From Microcoleus asticus IPMA8 (GTDB lineage Bacteria > Cyanobacteriota > Cyanobacteriia > Cyanobacteriales > Microcoleaceae): 64,000 bases of DNA. The stretch is taken from the NCBI RefSeq assembly GCF_013179805.1, contig NZ_SRRZ01000025.1, forward strand, positions 1 to 64,000, read 5' to 3'. The notes beneath the pieces are model-generated. The model worked only from the letters and a program-made list of their open reading frames with translations. It was not told where the DNA came from and searched no databases. The translations under genes and the position numbers were made by a program. Shown in pieces: positions 9,151-18,177 of this stretch. The stretch's first letter is position 1, and each line of letters opens with the position of its first letter.

Positions 9151-10212
9151 ATGTCCCATTTATTTGAGCCATTCGATCAACGTGGCGTTAGCTTCCGAAA
9201 TCGCATTGCAGTTTCTCCCATGTGTCAATATTCCAGTGTTGATGGGTTCGCGAATGATTGGCATCTGGTTCATCTCGTCAGTCGAGCCGTAGGAGGGGCA
9301 GGGCTGGTGATGACTGAAGCAGCAGCAGTCGAGCCTGAAGGACGAATTACGCCGCAAGATTTGGGAATCTGGCAAGATGCTCACATTGAAATGTTGGCGC
9401 GAATCGTCGAGTTAATTCACCGCAACGGTGCGGTTGCTGGAATTCAACTTGCTCATGCAGGTCGAAAAGCCAGTACAGCACTTCCGTGGGATGGCGGCGA
9501 GGTGCTTTCGGAATCTCAAGGGGGATGGACTTCGATCGCCCCTAGCGCCATTCCTTTTGAACCCAATAGCCCCGCCCCGACCGCTCTGAGTATCGAAGAC
9601 ATTCAGAAGCAGACGACACTCTTTGTCAGCGCAGCCCAACGCGCCCTCGAAGCCGGATTTGACCTAATAGAGATTCATGCGGCTCACGGCTACCTACTGC
9701 ATGAATTTATGTCTCCCTTGAGCAATCAACGGACAGATGACTATGGTGGCAGTTTTGAGAATCGCATCCGGTTTTTATGTGAAGTCGTAGAAGCGGTGCG
9801 AAATGTTTTGCCGGATCGAACACCGCTTTGGGTTCGCATCTCTGCAACCGATTGGGTTCCAAATGGTTGGGACATTGAACAAAGTATTGTACTCAGCTAT
9901 AAATTAAAGTCACTGGGCGTTGATTTGATCGATTGTTCCTCAGGCGCAATTGTACCGGGTGTAAAGATTCCGACGGGTGCAGGTTATCAAACTACCTTTG
10001 CCGAGAGCATTCGACGCTCCGGGAACATCGCCACCGGAGCAGTTGGTATGATTACTGCACCCGCGCAGGCTGACCACATCATCCGTACAGGTCAAGCAGA
10101 TATGGTATTACTTGCCAGAGAAATGCTGCGCGATCCTTATTGGCCGATGCGGGCTGCCAAGCAACTACGTCAGTCGGTGCCTGCTCCAATTCAATACGCT
10201 CGCGCTTGGTAA
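9151..10212 (+). CDS. NADH:flavin oxidoreductase, old yellow enzyme family (YqjM/NamA-like)
   Basis: A 353-residue FMN TIM-barrel enzyme. The N-terminal SPMCQYSS carries the redox-modulating cysteine typical of the YqjM/NamA (thermophilic-like) class. The central EIHAAHGYLLHEFMSPLSNQRTD, read in parts, contains the class motif for FMN and substrate binding; a C-terminal VLLAREMLRDPYWP closes the FMN phosphate site. Such enzymes reduce activated C=C bonds of enones or quinones and protect against electrophiles in the cytoplasm. The next gene is an SDR on the same strand, 171 bases away. Fewer HIP1 sites here than in neighbours, and the flanking gene remnants, suggest acquisition by transfer (inference). 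Confidence 0.92.
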   Translation: MSHLFEPFDQRGVSFRNRIAVSPMCQYSSVDGFANDWHLVHLVSRAVGGAGLVMTEAAAVEPEGRITPQDLGIWQDAHIEMLARIVELIHRNGAVAGIQLAHAGRKASTALPWDGGEVLSESQGGWTSIAPSAIPFEPNSPAPTALSIEDIQKQTTLFVSAAQRALEAGFDLIEIHAAHGYLLHEFMSPLSNQRTDDYGGSFENRIRFLCEVVEAVRNVLPDRTPLWVRISATDWVPNGWDIEQSIVLSYKLKSLGVDLIDCSSGAIVPGVKIPTGAGYQTTFAESIRRSGNIATGAVGMITAPAQADHIIRTGQADMVLLAREMLRDPYWPMRAAKQLRQSVPAPIQYARAW

Positions 10213-10383
10213 TTAAGCGGATTTGCGATCGGTTTTACACAACTCCACTAGGAATCCCTTTTTTAGTGTTTCTGTTAACCAGTCGCTCAATAAAGGCTTG
10301 TTTGATTCTGCGATCGCCTCCCGTACAAGGCACGTTCCCATCCCCGTGACGTGAGCCGATTTAATCAACTAACAGGAGTGAAT

Positions 10384-11121
10384 ATGTCTGAGATTCAAAA
10401 CAAGGTTGTCATCATTACTGGAGCAAGTAGCGGTTTAGGTGAAGCCACCGCCCATCGTTTAGCCGCCAGCGGAGCCAAACTGATGCTTGCTGCCCGCCGC
10501 GAAGATAGACTCAAGGACTTGGTGGCTGCAATCGAAAAAACAGGTGGCACCGTTGCCTATCGAGTCACCGATGTTGCCGATCGCGCCCAGATGCAAGCAT
10601 TGGCGGACGCAACGCTGGAAACATACGGACGCATTGATGTGCTGGTCAATAATGCGGGTTTAATGCCACTGGCTCCCCTTGACCAGATTAAGGTCGATGA
10701 GTGGGATCAAATGATTGATGTCAACATTAAAGGCGTACTTTACGGCATCGCAGCAGTGCTGCCGACTATGCGCCAACAGAAGTCTGGACACGTAATCAAC
10801 TTGTCGTCGGTTGCAGGACACAAAGTATTTCCGGCGGCGGCAGTTTACTGTGCTACAAAGTATGCCGTGCGAGCAATCTCCGAAGGGCTGCGGCTGGAGT
10901 CAAACGGTGAAATTCGTTCTACCAACATTTCACCCGGTGCGGTTGCGACTGAGTTAACCAGTACCATCACCCATGGTGAGACGGCATCAGGGATAAATCA
11001 GTTGTATTCAATCGCCATTGATGCGGATGCGATCGCCCGGGCGATTGCCTATGCCATCAAGCAACCCGGTGATGTGGATGTCAACGAAATGATCATCCGT
11101 CCGACTCGTCAGGAGTTGTGA
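10384..11121 (+). CDS. Short-chain dehydrogenase/reductase (SDR)
   Basis: The start at ATG 10384 is chosen because an aggag ribosome site lies 6 bases before it; a GTG 33 bases upstream is in frame but poorly placed. The 245-residue product has the classical SDR layout: cofactor loop TGASSGLGEA (near residue 12), NNAG near 85, catalytic Ser in NLSSVAG and the YCATK pair. It is of the YdfG/serine-dehydrogenase-like NADP type. Substrate unknown. It probably belonged to the same detoxification cassette as the preceding flavin reductase. Confidence 0.92.
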   Translation: MSEIQNKVVIITGASSGLGEATAHRLAASGAKLMLAARREDRLKDLVAAIEKTGGTVAYRVTDVADRAQMQALADATLETYGRIDVLVNNAGLMPLAPLDQIKVDEWDQMIDVNIKGVLYGIAAVLPTMRQQKSGHVINLSSVAGHKVFPAAAVYCATKYAVRAISEGLRLESNGEIRSTNISPGAVATELTSTITHGETASGINQLYSIAIDADAIARAIAYAIKQPGDVDVNEMIIRPTRQEL

Positions 11122-11613
11122 AGTGGGGCCCAGGAAAGTCGATCGACTCTCAATTGAATACGGCTCAACTGTTTCTGGGTCATCCATAGCTTGATTCAGT
11201 AACGCCGAATCGGAAGCGATGGCAGTTGACTTACCGGGTTTTGGCGAAACTCCGCCGCTGACAAGTGAAGTGTCGATGCGAACGCTAGCCGATGCAGTCA
11301 GTCGGACTGCGCTCTTTGCCCTGTTTTCGGCGCATCCCTGGCAATTGTCGCGTGAAATAACCCTCGAATAGATGCGGAGTTTTGCGGCTGCGCCGTGTTT
11401 TGATGAATTGCTGCATTAGCTTGCTTGCGGAGAACTCAGCAAGTTGTACCTGTGGGTGCGATCGCACATCCCCTCGCGATCGGTTGGCACTCCCAATTCG
11501 TTCCTGAGGGTATCGTTGTGTCGATCGCACCCTCCTAGGTCAAACTCAACAATCTAATCAATCTAGCCACCATAATATCGGATAATTGTAAAGCAATTCA
11601 CCAAGCCAACAGC
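11122..11613 (+). pseudogene. Gene-poor stretch with an alpha/beta-hydrolase remnant (about 11201-11300)
   Basis: Frame 11201-11300 reads ...AVDLPGFGETPPL... LADAVS, the strand-turn segment just before the nucleophile elbow of alpha/beta hydrolases. No nucleophile motif (GxSxG) follows and stop codons flank it (TGA at 11192). The rest, up to the mutarotase gene, contains HIP1 sites but no recognisable gene. It is probably the decayed third enzyme of the OYE-SDR cassette. Confidence 0.5.
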
Positions 11614-12519
11614 ATGAGTATTGACCAATTAAACACAGACTACGGCATAGCCGGGAACCTCACCTTCGCCACCGGAAACGGTGGTTTCCCGATGATTCAC
11701 ATTGACAACGGTCAAGCCAAAGCCTTAATTTCTGTGTATTCCGGTCAAGTGCTCTCCTTTCAACCAGCCACCGAAACCACAGACTTGATGTTTGTCAGCG
11801 AAAAAGCCTACTATGCCGAAGGGAAAGCCATCAAAGGCGGTATACCCATCTGTTGGCCCTGGTTTGGCCCCGATCCCGAAGCCTTGGGGCGTCCGAGTCA
11901 TGGCTTTGTGCGGAATCGCCTCTGGAATGTGCTAGAAACCGCCACAACCGCAGACGGCGGAACCAAAGTAACTCTCGGACTCAAGGATACCGATGAAACT
12001 AGAGCAATTTGGCCGCAAGCCTTTGAACTGGCGATCGCAATTACGATCGGCACCAGCCTCACTGTAGAATTAATCACCCGCAATCTAGGCGACAAAGCAT
12101 TTCCCCTCACCCAAGCTTTGCACACCTATTTCCAAGTCGGCGATATCAACCGCGTACAGGTTTTAGGTTTAGAAAATAGCCAGTATCTTGATAAAGCTGA
12201 AGGTGGTGTCGAAAAAACTCAAGTGGGTGCAGTGGTAGTAGCAGGTGAAGTCGATCGCATTTATCTCGATGTCACCAATGAATTAGTCATTGACGATAGC
12301 GCCCTCAATCGCCGGATTCGCATTAAATCATCGGGTAGTAAATCCGTCGTAGTGTGGAATCCGTGGGTGACAATTTCTGCAAATATGGCCGACCTTGATG
12401 ATGCAGATTATCAGCGTTTACTCTGCGTAGAAACGACCAATGCAGCTACAGATATTGTGGAGGTTCCCCCTCATGGTGAGTTCCGCTTGCAGGCAATTTA
12501 CAGCGTTGAACGCGACTAA
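11614..12519 (+). CDS. D-hexose-6-phosphate mutarotase (YeaD-like)
   Basis: This 301-residue aldose-1-epimerase superfamily protein interconverts anomers of glucose-6-phosphate and related sugars. Visible family signatures: GGIPICWPWFGP near residue 75 (GGIP-W-FGP), the general-base/acid histidines in PSHGFVRN and QALHTYFQV, and the C-terminal WNPW segment. Length is normal for the family. The start ATG 11614 gives MSIDQLNTDYG, as in cyanobacterial relatives. A phosphohexomutase follows 295 bases downstream on the same strand, consistent with shared hexose-phosphate metabolism. Confidence 0.92.
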   Translation: MSIDQLNTDYGIAGNLTFATGNGGFPMIHIDNGQAKALISVYSGQVLSFQPATETTDLMFVSEKAYYAEGKAIKGGIPICWPWFGPDPEALGRPSHGFVRNRLWNVLETATTADGGTKVTLGLKDTDETRAIWPQAFELAIAITIGTSLTVELITRNLGDKAFPLTQALHTYFQVGDINRVQVLGLENSQYLDKAEGGVEKTQVGAVVVAGEVDRIYLDVTNELVIDDSALNRRIRIKSSGSKSVVVWNPWVTISANMADLDDADYQRLLCVETTNAATDIVEVPPHGEFRLQAIYSVERD

Positions 12520-12814
12520 GGAATTAGAGCTTAATCTTAGCGGTGATGGGGGCAAAATTCCCAGTAAGCGGTTCAACATTTCAATTGGATATTTTGGGCG
12601 TTGCTCAAATCCCACCCACAAGACTGGGATTGTTTCTTTAAATACAACTTAAATGCCGATTAGCTGATTGAATTTAAAAACTCTGTCACCCTAATGACTA
12701 ATAATACCAAATCCAAAATTTCTCCCCTCTTTATTTCTTCGTCCGCGAAAGACGTTCGGCGAATACGATCGGTGTTAACCGCCGACTCCGATATTTTACT
12801 TACCATCAATTATT

Positions 12815-14341
12815 ATGCAAAACTTCAATTGGACAAAACTTCAAAATGGATCAGACATTCGCGGTATCGCACTCGAAGGCGTTCCTAATGAAAAAGTCAA
12901 CCTCACCCCCGAAATAGCGACAATCTTAGGTAAATCCTTTGTGAGTTGGCTGGTGCAAAAACTCAAGAAACCGACCGCAGAATTAACGATCGCGATCGGG
13001 CGTGACAGTCGCCTATCAGGGCCAACTTTAATGCAAGCAGTCATGGAGGGAATCGCCTCAGTTGGTGCAACCGTGTACGACTTTGAAATGGCCTCAACCC
13101 CCGCCATGTTTATGAGTACAATTACCCCTGGTTTTGATTGTGACGGCGCGATTATGCTCACTGCTAGCCATTTGCCATTTAATCGAAATGGCTTAAAGTT
13201 TTTCACTGCCAAAGGTGGGTTACAAAAGCAGGATATTACAGATATCTTAACACTAGCCCAAAGCAATTACTTTCAGCCAGCCTCATCGCCCGGTAAAATT
13301 ACAAAGCATGATTTTATCTCAGTTTATGCTAACCAATTTGTCACAAAGATTAGGGAAGCAGTCAATCATCCAGATAATTTTGAGCAACCGCTAACAGGAT
13401 TAAAAATTGTTGTAGATGCGGGCAATGGTGCTGGCGGTTTTTATGTTGATAAAGTCTTAAAACCTTTAGGTGCAGACACTAAGGGCAGTCAGTTTTTAGA
13501 ACCCGATGGTACTTTCCCCAATCATGTGCCAAATCCCGAAGATAAACAGGCAATGCAGTCAATTTGTCAAGCGGTAATTGAACATCAAGCTGATTTTGGG
13601 ATTATTTTTGATACCGATGTCGATCGCAGTGCGGCCGTTGATGGAGTTGGCAAGGAACTCAATCGCAATCGCTTAATTGCCTTGATTTCTGCGATCGTAT
13701 TACAAGAACACCCAGGCTCTACCATTGTCACCGATTCTATCACCTCCGATGGCTTGACACAATTCATCGAACAAGATTTAAAAGGGATTCACCATCGCTT
13801 TAAACGCGGCTACAAAAATGTGATTGACGAGTCGATTCGCCTCAATAAAGCCGGACAGGAATCATGGCTGGCGATTGAAACCTCTGGACATGGAGCTTTG
13901 AAAGAAAATTACTTTCTGGATGATGGCGCTTATTTGGTCAGCAAATTATTGATTGAATTGGCTAAGTCAAAGCTAGCAAATCAATCTTTGCCCGATTTAA
14001 TCGCAAATTTAAAAGAGCCAGAAGAAAGTACAGAATTTCGGATTAAACTTGGTGTGGATGATTTCCAAGCCCAAGGATATCGCGTTATTGAGCAACTGCA
14101 AGAATTTGTCTCAACCCAAGCAGACTGGAAAATTGTTCCCAATAACTACGAAGGTCTGCGAATTTCCTGTACCTCAGCTAGCGAATCCGGCTGGTTTCTG
14201 TTACGCTTATCACTCCACGATCCGGTGATGCCTTTGAATGTTGAGTCTAATGTTAAGGGTGGTGTCGCTCGCATAGTGGCTCGGCTTTTAGCTTTTTTCC
14301 AAACAACAGAATCCCTTGATTTGTCGGCACTATCGAGCTAA
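12815..14341 (+). CDS. Phosphomannomutase/phosphoglucomutase family enzyme
   Basis: The 508-residue alpha-D-phosphohexomutase shows all four domain signatures: the phosphoserine loop TASHLPFNRNG near residue 115, the Mg2+ loop FDTDVDRSA near residue 267, the sugar-specificity loop ETSGHGAL near 352, and the C-terminal phosphate-binding RLSLHDPVMPLN. The active serine motif is TASHLP rather than the common TASHNP. It converts mannose-6-P/mannose-1-P or the glucose pair, supplying nucleotide sugars for polysaccharides. It starts with ATG 12815. The preceding gene acts on hexose-6-phosphates. Preference for mannose or glucose is unresolved. Confidence 0.88.
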   Translation: MQNFNWTKLQNGSDIRGIALEGVPNEKVNLTPEIATILGKSFVSWLVQKLKKPTAELTIAIGRDSRLSGPTLMQAVMEGIASVGATVYDFEMASTPAMFMSTITPGFDCDGAIMLTASHLPFNRNGLKFFTAKGGLQKQDITDILTLAQSNYFQPASSPGKITKHDFISVYANQFVTKIREAVNHPDNFEQPLTGLKIVVDAGNGAGGFYVDKVLKPLGADTKGSQFLEPDGTFPNHVPNPEDKQAMQSICQAVIEHQADFGIIFDTDVDRSAAVDGVGKELNRNRLIALISAIVLQEHPGSTIVTDSITSDGLTQFIEQDLKGIHHRFKRGYKNVIDESIRLNKAGQESWLAIETSGHGALKENYFLDDGAYLVSKLLIELAKSKLANQSLPDLIANLKEPEESTEFRIKLGVDDFQAQGYRVIEQLQEFVSTQADWKIVPNNYEGLRISCTSASESGWFLLRLSLHDPVMPLNVESNVKGGVARIVARLLAFFQTTESLDLSALSS

Positions 14342-14393
14342 GTTTTACTGGTGCCAGACTGTTAGTAAACCAAATCCAAAGAGGAATTTAATC

Positions 14394-14621
14394 ATGTGGC
14401 TTTTAATCATAAAATGTTCTGCTGCAAGCTGGGATATCCATTCCAAAGCTTTCAAAGCGATCGCTGCCAAATATCCTGCCACGCCTCTTTCTTCCAAAAA
14501 GATGAAAGGCGATGCTCAACGCATCATGGAGTATCAGATTGAGAATGTCAACGATGTAGAGGAATTTATGGAAGAATGCTTGAGCTTAGATGGTTTCACC
14601 GCTACCTTTGAATCCCTATAA
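14394..14621 (+). CDS. Small conserved-looking protein of unknown function, 75 residues
   Basis: The ATG at 14394 is preceded at a good distance by an agagga ribosome site; the longer frame from 14316 overlaps the previous gene and is unlikely. The protein has a beta-alpha-beta-like composition (MWLLIIKCSAAS..., then MKGDAQRIMEYQIENVND, acidic C-terminus) with no membrane segment. It follows the phosphohexomutase by 52 bases and may be co-transcribed. I do not recognise a family. Confidence 0.6.
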   Translation: MWLLIIKCSAASWDIHSKAFKAIAAKYPATPLSSKKMKGDAQRIMEYQIENVNDVEEFMEECLSLDGFTATFESL

Positions 14622-14644
14622 TTCTAGGTGATAAGATTATAGCA

Positions 14645-14696
14645 ATTCTCAATTTTGATCTCATATCCTTTGAGAGGAGATTTTAAAATTGAGAAT
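14645..14696. terminator. Hairpin downstream of the phosphohexomutase gene pair
   Basis: Perfect 12-base arms attctcaatttt (14645-14656) and its complement (14685-14696) with further internal pairing between atctc and gagat. It starts 24 bases after the last stop codon and is the likely end of that transcript, although there is no long T-run. Confidence 0.5.
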
Positions 14697-15184
14697 CAAT
14701 AGTATTTTGCCAAAAACAGGCTACAATAACTAAAGAGTTTTAGGAAGATTATCGGAAAATAAACTGCCAAGAAAGCAGTTAATTAACAGCAGATGAGTTA
14801 ACAATAATTATGTCGCCTCGCCGCGATATAACTAATACCAATTGTTAAAAGTTATGCAACAGTAGCTAGGGCCGATAAAATAAAATCCCATTAGGTTATA
14901 GATGAAGAGTGTTTATGTTCAAACTTCGGCTGTCCTAGATTTGTGGTGGTGGAAACGGTAGTGTGACCGTCTGGCTTAAGCAGGTTTTCCTCCCCGCATA
15001 ACGGGAATTTTTATTATTGTTATCACCTCAAGTTAAATATTGATTTAAGTTAGTCTCTCATCTCCAAATCTTTTAGTTTCCCAAGCTTTTTAGCTACGGC
15101 TGTTTCTCTCGACTGATTGAGGGTTGCTATAGTGAGTCTAGATTGTTAAAAATATCTCAGCGAGAGAAAGGTTAAGGACACCTA
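14697..15184. other. Long intergenic region before the M23 peptidase; possible small RNA
   Basis: No protein gene is apparent. From about 14905 there is a structured-looking segment that ends in a terminator-like hairpin (cccg-cataa-cggg at 14993-15005 followed by aattttt). This could be the 3' end of a small RNA on the plus strand starting around 14870-14900. No known cyanobacterial RNA (6S, Yfr1, SRP RNA, tmRNA, ydaO-type c-di-AMP riboswitch) matched by eye. Confidence 0.3.
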
Positions 15185-15187
15185 GTG

Positions 15188-16129
15188 ATGATAATGAGTG
15201 TGAGTCGAGGCAACGGCGGGCTAAGTGCGGAAATAGTTACGGGTAGGATTTTGCGGTGGCGGCAGTTGAAAGCAAACAAGCTAACCGCCAGTTCGATCGG
15301 GGGAATTGTTGCTGGCTTACTGAGTTTTGCCCTGCCGGTGCAAGCTTTGCAGGTAGTTGTAACACCGGCAAATCCCCAACTGGGAGATACCCTGTCAGTA
15401 ATGATTCAGGTTGACGGTAACGGCGGGGAAACTCCCAAAGTGTCTCTACAGCAAAAAAACTACCCCGCGTTTCCCATTGGCAACGGACGCTTTCGGGCCC
15501 TGCTGCCGACGACGCCTGCTGAGAAACCCGGTGCCCGCCTTGTTCAAGTCGCAGGTGACGGACAAGTGCAGAAGTTAAGCGTGCAAGTGCGCGATCGAGA
15601 TTTTCCCACTCAATCCATCTGGCTACCGCCTGGGAAAGACGAGGAAGGTACAGATGCGGAGTTCGATCGCGTAGACGCATTTAAAGCACTGGTGACACCC
15701 GAAAAATTTTGGGACGGCAAATTGTTGCGCCCCAACTCCGGCGAAATTACTACTATTTACGGAGTTCGCCGATACTATAATGGGGTATTTGCTCAGGACT
15801 ACTACCACCGCGGCGTCGATTACGCGGGTGCTTACGGTTCGCCTGTAGTCGCACCAGCAGCAGGTCGGGTGTCTCTAGTGGGACGCGAATCTCAAGGGTT
15901 CAAAATCCACGGGAATGTCGTTGGTCTCGACCACGGTCAGGGGGTAGCAAGTATTTTGATGCACCTCAGCCGGATTGATGTCAAGGAAGGCGATGTCGTG
16001 AAAGCCGGTCAAGTAATTGGTGCTCTGGGGTCAACGGGGGCTTCCACAGGCCCTCACCTGCATTGGGGACTTTACGTGCACGGGCAGTCCGTCGATCCCG
16101 TACCTTGGCGGCTTCAGGGAATTGAGTAG
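15188..16129 (+). CDS. M23-family peptidase (LytM-type, exported)
   Basis: Predicted peptidoglycan endopeptidase or LytM-like factor. An in-frame GTG at 15185 and ATGs at 15188 and 15194 are possible starts; aagga at 15174-15178 fits the first two. The N-terminus is basic and followed by a hydrophobic segment (GGIVAGLLSFALPVQA, near residue 40) that should act as signal peptide ending at QALQ. A beta-rich Ig-like domain precedes the zinc domain, whose motifs are HRGVDYAG (H-x3-D) and HLHWGLYVHG (H-x-H). Cell-wall remodelling in periplasm is inferred. Stands alone, with ComFB-like gene next downstream. Confidence 0.9.
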   Translation: MIMSVSRGNGGLSAEIVTGRILRWRQLKANKLTASSIGGIVAGLLSFALPVQALQVVVTPANPQLGDTLSVMIQVDGNGGETPKVSLQQKNYPAFPIGNGRFRALLPTTPAEKPGARLVQVAGDGQVQKLSVQVRDRDFPTQSIWLPPGKDEEGTDAEFDRVDAFKALVTPEKFWDGKLLRPNSGEITTIYGVRRYYNGVFAQDYYHRGVDYAGAYGSPVVAPAAGRVSLVGRESQGFKIHGNVVGLDHGQGVASILMHLSRIDVKEGDVVKAGQVIGALGSTGASTGPHLHWGLYVHGQSVDPVPWRLQGIE

Positions 16130-16336
16130 GAATTTTTACGGGTTTTGACGAATAAAGCCGTCAATTATGGGGTAAGTTTGTGGCTAGGGTGTGCAGATAA
16201 CTGTTATGGGTTATCAGTATTGAGTTAGGATTTGTATAAAAATTCTCAACTCAATCCTCAAAACTCGAATCTCAAGACGCTAACAATCGCGTCTTAACAA
16301 AACTCTATTAATGATGCCGTTGAGTGGGAAGCATAT

Positions 16337-16873
16337 ATGAGTATTGAAAAAATTGTTGAACAAGCTTTGCAAGACGGCTATTTAACGCCGTCTATGGAAG
16401 CTGAGGTGGGACGGATATGCAATACGGCTTCGGAATTGTCGATCGAAGAGTACATGGCTCTCGATCGTCTGATGGGCTCTTTGTTGACTGGCGAAGTTGT
16501 GGTTCTGCCACGCAAACAGTTCATCAACGTGATGGAAGAGTTGGTGCTCAGCGATGCGATCGCTAGGGTGGCCGAAATTGAGGCCACGAGCGACCTGAGT
16601 CTGGATGTGGGAGATATTGCAGCTTATGCTTTAAATAGGCTGCCACCTCTGTACGCTACGACGGAAGAGGGAGCTCACTTTCAAAGGGCTAGGGCTAAAG
16701 AACAACTTCACGATTTGATTTCCAAAGAAGTCAACGCAGCGATCGCCCGCAACTTGGACAGGCCCGACACCCCAAACCCCACAGCTTTGGGCAAGTCTTC
16801 GGGAAACGAAGTTCTTTCACAGCTAAGCACTTGGCTGCAAGCTAACGCCACTAATTTTGAGCCGCAGCCTTAG
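16337..16873 (+). CDS. ComFB-domain protein (probable cyclic-dinucleotide receptor)
   Basis: This 178-residue soluble protein carries a ComFB-type domain at about residues 60-145, including DIAAYALNRLPPLYATTEEG and the basic helix FQRARAKEQLHDLISKEV. ComFB-family proteins in cyanobacteria (CdgR in Synechocystis) were reported to bind c-di-GMP and influence cell size or motility; that is established for a relative, not for this gene. The N-terminal 55 residues are an extra helical region. A good terminator follows 33 bases after the stop. Monocistronic by appearance. Confidence 0.82.
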   Translation: MSIEKIVEQALQDGYLTPSMEAEVGRICNTASELSIEEYMALDRLMGSLLTGEVVVLPRKQFINVMEELVLSDAIARVAEIEATSDLSLDVGDIAAYALNRLPPLYATTEEGAHFQRARAKEQLHDLISKEVNAAIARNLDRPDTPNPTALGKSSGNEVLSQLSTWLQANATNFEPQP

Positions 16874-16906
16874 TACCACCCCAAAAGCTCTATTTTAGTT
16901 AAGTCG

Positions 16907-16937
16907 ATCCCGCTCAATTCAGAAAGCGGGATTTTTA
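16907..16937 (+). terminator. Rho-independent terminator of the ComFB-like gene
   Basis: Perfect 8-base stem atcccgct/agcgggat (16907-16914 and 16925-16932) with 10-base loop followed by TTTT. Confidence 0.85.
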
Positions 16938-17123
16938 GTTGGTTTCTGAGCAATCAACATCTAAACGCACAAGACAGAAGCCAGAATTCAAGAAAAAAAA
17001 TTAAAAATTAAGAGTTTTTATTTGATGTAAAAAATACAAAACTCCCTCTTCCTTCTTCCTTCTTCCTTGTTCCTGACATCCGTTATAAAATCCGTTGCCG
17101 AACTTCCTTCTTCTTTCAAACAA

Positions 17124-17837
17124 TTAATTGTTGCTGTCAGAAGAGTCACCCAAGGGGCCGACGGTAACTTTTGTCTCTCGTTTTTCGCGTTTTTTTCGTT
17201 CCGCTTGGATGACATCTTGAAGCACTATTCGCGCTTGGGCCATTTTTTCCAAATTGCTGCGGTACAAATCTAAATCTTTGCTAACTTTGTCTTCTGGGAG
17301 GTGCAATGCGGCACAGACTTTGGCGATCGCGCCGTTTCGCGTTTCTTGATCTTTTACTAAGTTAGGGTCAGCTTTTTCTAACAGCGAGAACAAACCGATC
17401 GCGAACAAGCGGCTGTACTTAAATTGAGGGTTGCTGGCGATCGCCCCTAAAGATGCTTGCAAATCCCCTGTATCTTCAAAGCTGGTCGAGCGATCGAGCC
17501 ACGAGAGCAACTCTTGCCCGGAAAGTCGCTCCGCCAAGCTTTCCAATCTCTGAGCGTCTTGTTTGTAGCGATCGGGATCGTCTTCTAGGGACTTGCACAA
17601 AGCGTTAAAAATCGAAACTCTGTCTGCTTCTGGGGCGTACCCGAGCATGAATCGATCGAAAGCTGTCACCACACCCAAAGCATAAATTGGGTCGTATTGA
17701 AAATCGGCATTTGCCGAAAGCAAGTGCATTTCTACCATCAACTCTTCCACCACTCGACGGTAAATTGAGTTGATCGGTCGAGTGTGAATCGTATAGAAAC
17801 TTCGCTTAGTATCTGAAACAGTACGGTTATTGTTCAC
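17124..17837 (-). CDS. thf1: Photosystem II biogenesis protein Psb29/Thf1
   Basis: The GTG at 17837 gives a 237-residue protein beginning MNNNRTVSDTKRSFYTIHTR, the known Thf1/Psp29 N-terminus; the longer frame to 17972 adds 45 residues through a GC-rich interspersed sequence and is not homologous. The central segment RRVVEELMVEMHLL and the all-helical body are typical, and a charged C-terminal coiled coil (AERKKREKRE) ends the protein. Psb29/Thf1 associates with FtsH protease complexes and is needed for PSII turnover and thylakoid formation. It is divergent from the CpcT-like lyase. Confidence 0.93.
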   Translation of the reverse strand: MNNNRTVSDTKRSFYTIHTRPINSIYRRVVEELMVEMHLLSANADFQYDPIYALGVVTAFDRFMLGYAPEADRVSIFNALCKSLEDDPDRYKQDAQRLESLAERLSGQELLSWLDRSTSFEDTGDLQASLGAIASNPQFKYSRLFAIGLFSLLEKADPNLVKDQETRNGAIAKVCAALHLPEDKVSKDLDLYRSNLEKMAQARIVLQDVIQAERKKREKRETKVTVGPLGDSSDSNN

Positions 17838-18177
17838 CTGAGTCTTATAGATAAATAATTTTGCCGTAGCGGGCGTGCCAGCGCGGCGTGAGTAAAGTCG
17901 GGGGAGTCTTTCTGCGATCTGGCTGACAAAAATTGCCAGTTTTTTAAGCGTTGCCGCCTCTTTGCGAGACAAAATTTTATCAAAAAGATTTTACGCCCGA
18001 TCGGCAGCAACAATTAATCTGTCGCACTACGAGAGCCAAACCCCAGTATCTTTACAATCATAGCTCTTCTGGGATCGCTCATAAATCTAATCTTCTGACT
18101 TGCGCAGCCCAGGTATCGCAACCGTTATCACAATAAGTTTTTTCTGTCAAGCCATGAACCTGAAAAATCAAACAAAC
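17838..18177. other. Divergent intergenic region between psb29 and the bilin lyase
   Basis: Holds the presumed promoters of both genes. At 17870-17900 a GC-rich stretch (gcgggcgtgccagcgcggcg) stands out from the AT-rich surroundings and resembles an interspersed cyanobacterial repeat. No gene seen. Confidence 0.4.

Noticed and set aside
17838..17972. N-terminal extension of Psb29
   Set aside because: Not found in the family, includes a GC-rich repeat; GTG 17837 gives the typical N-terminus.
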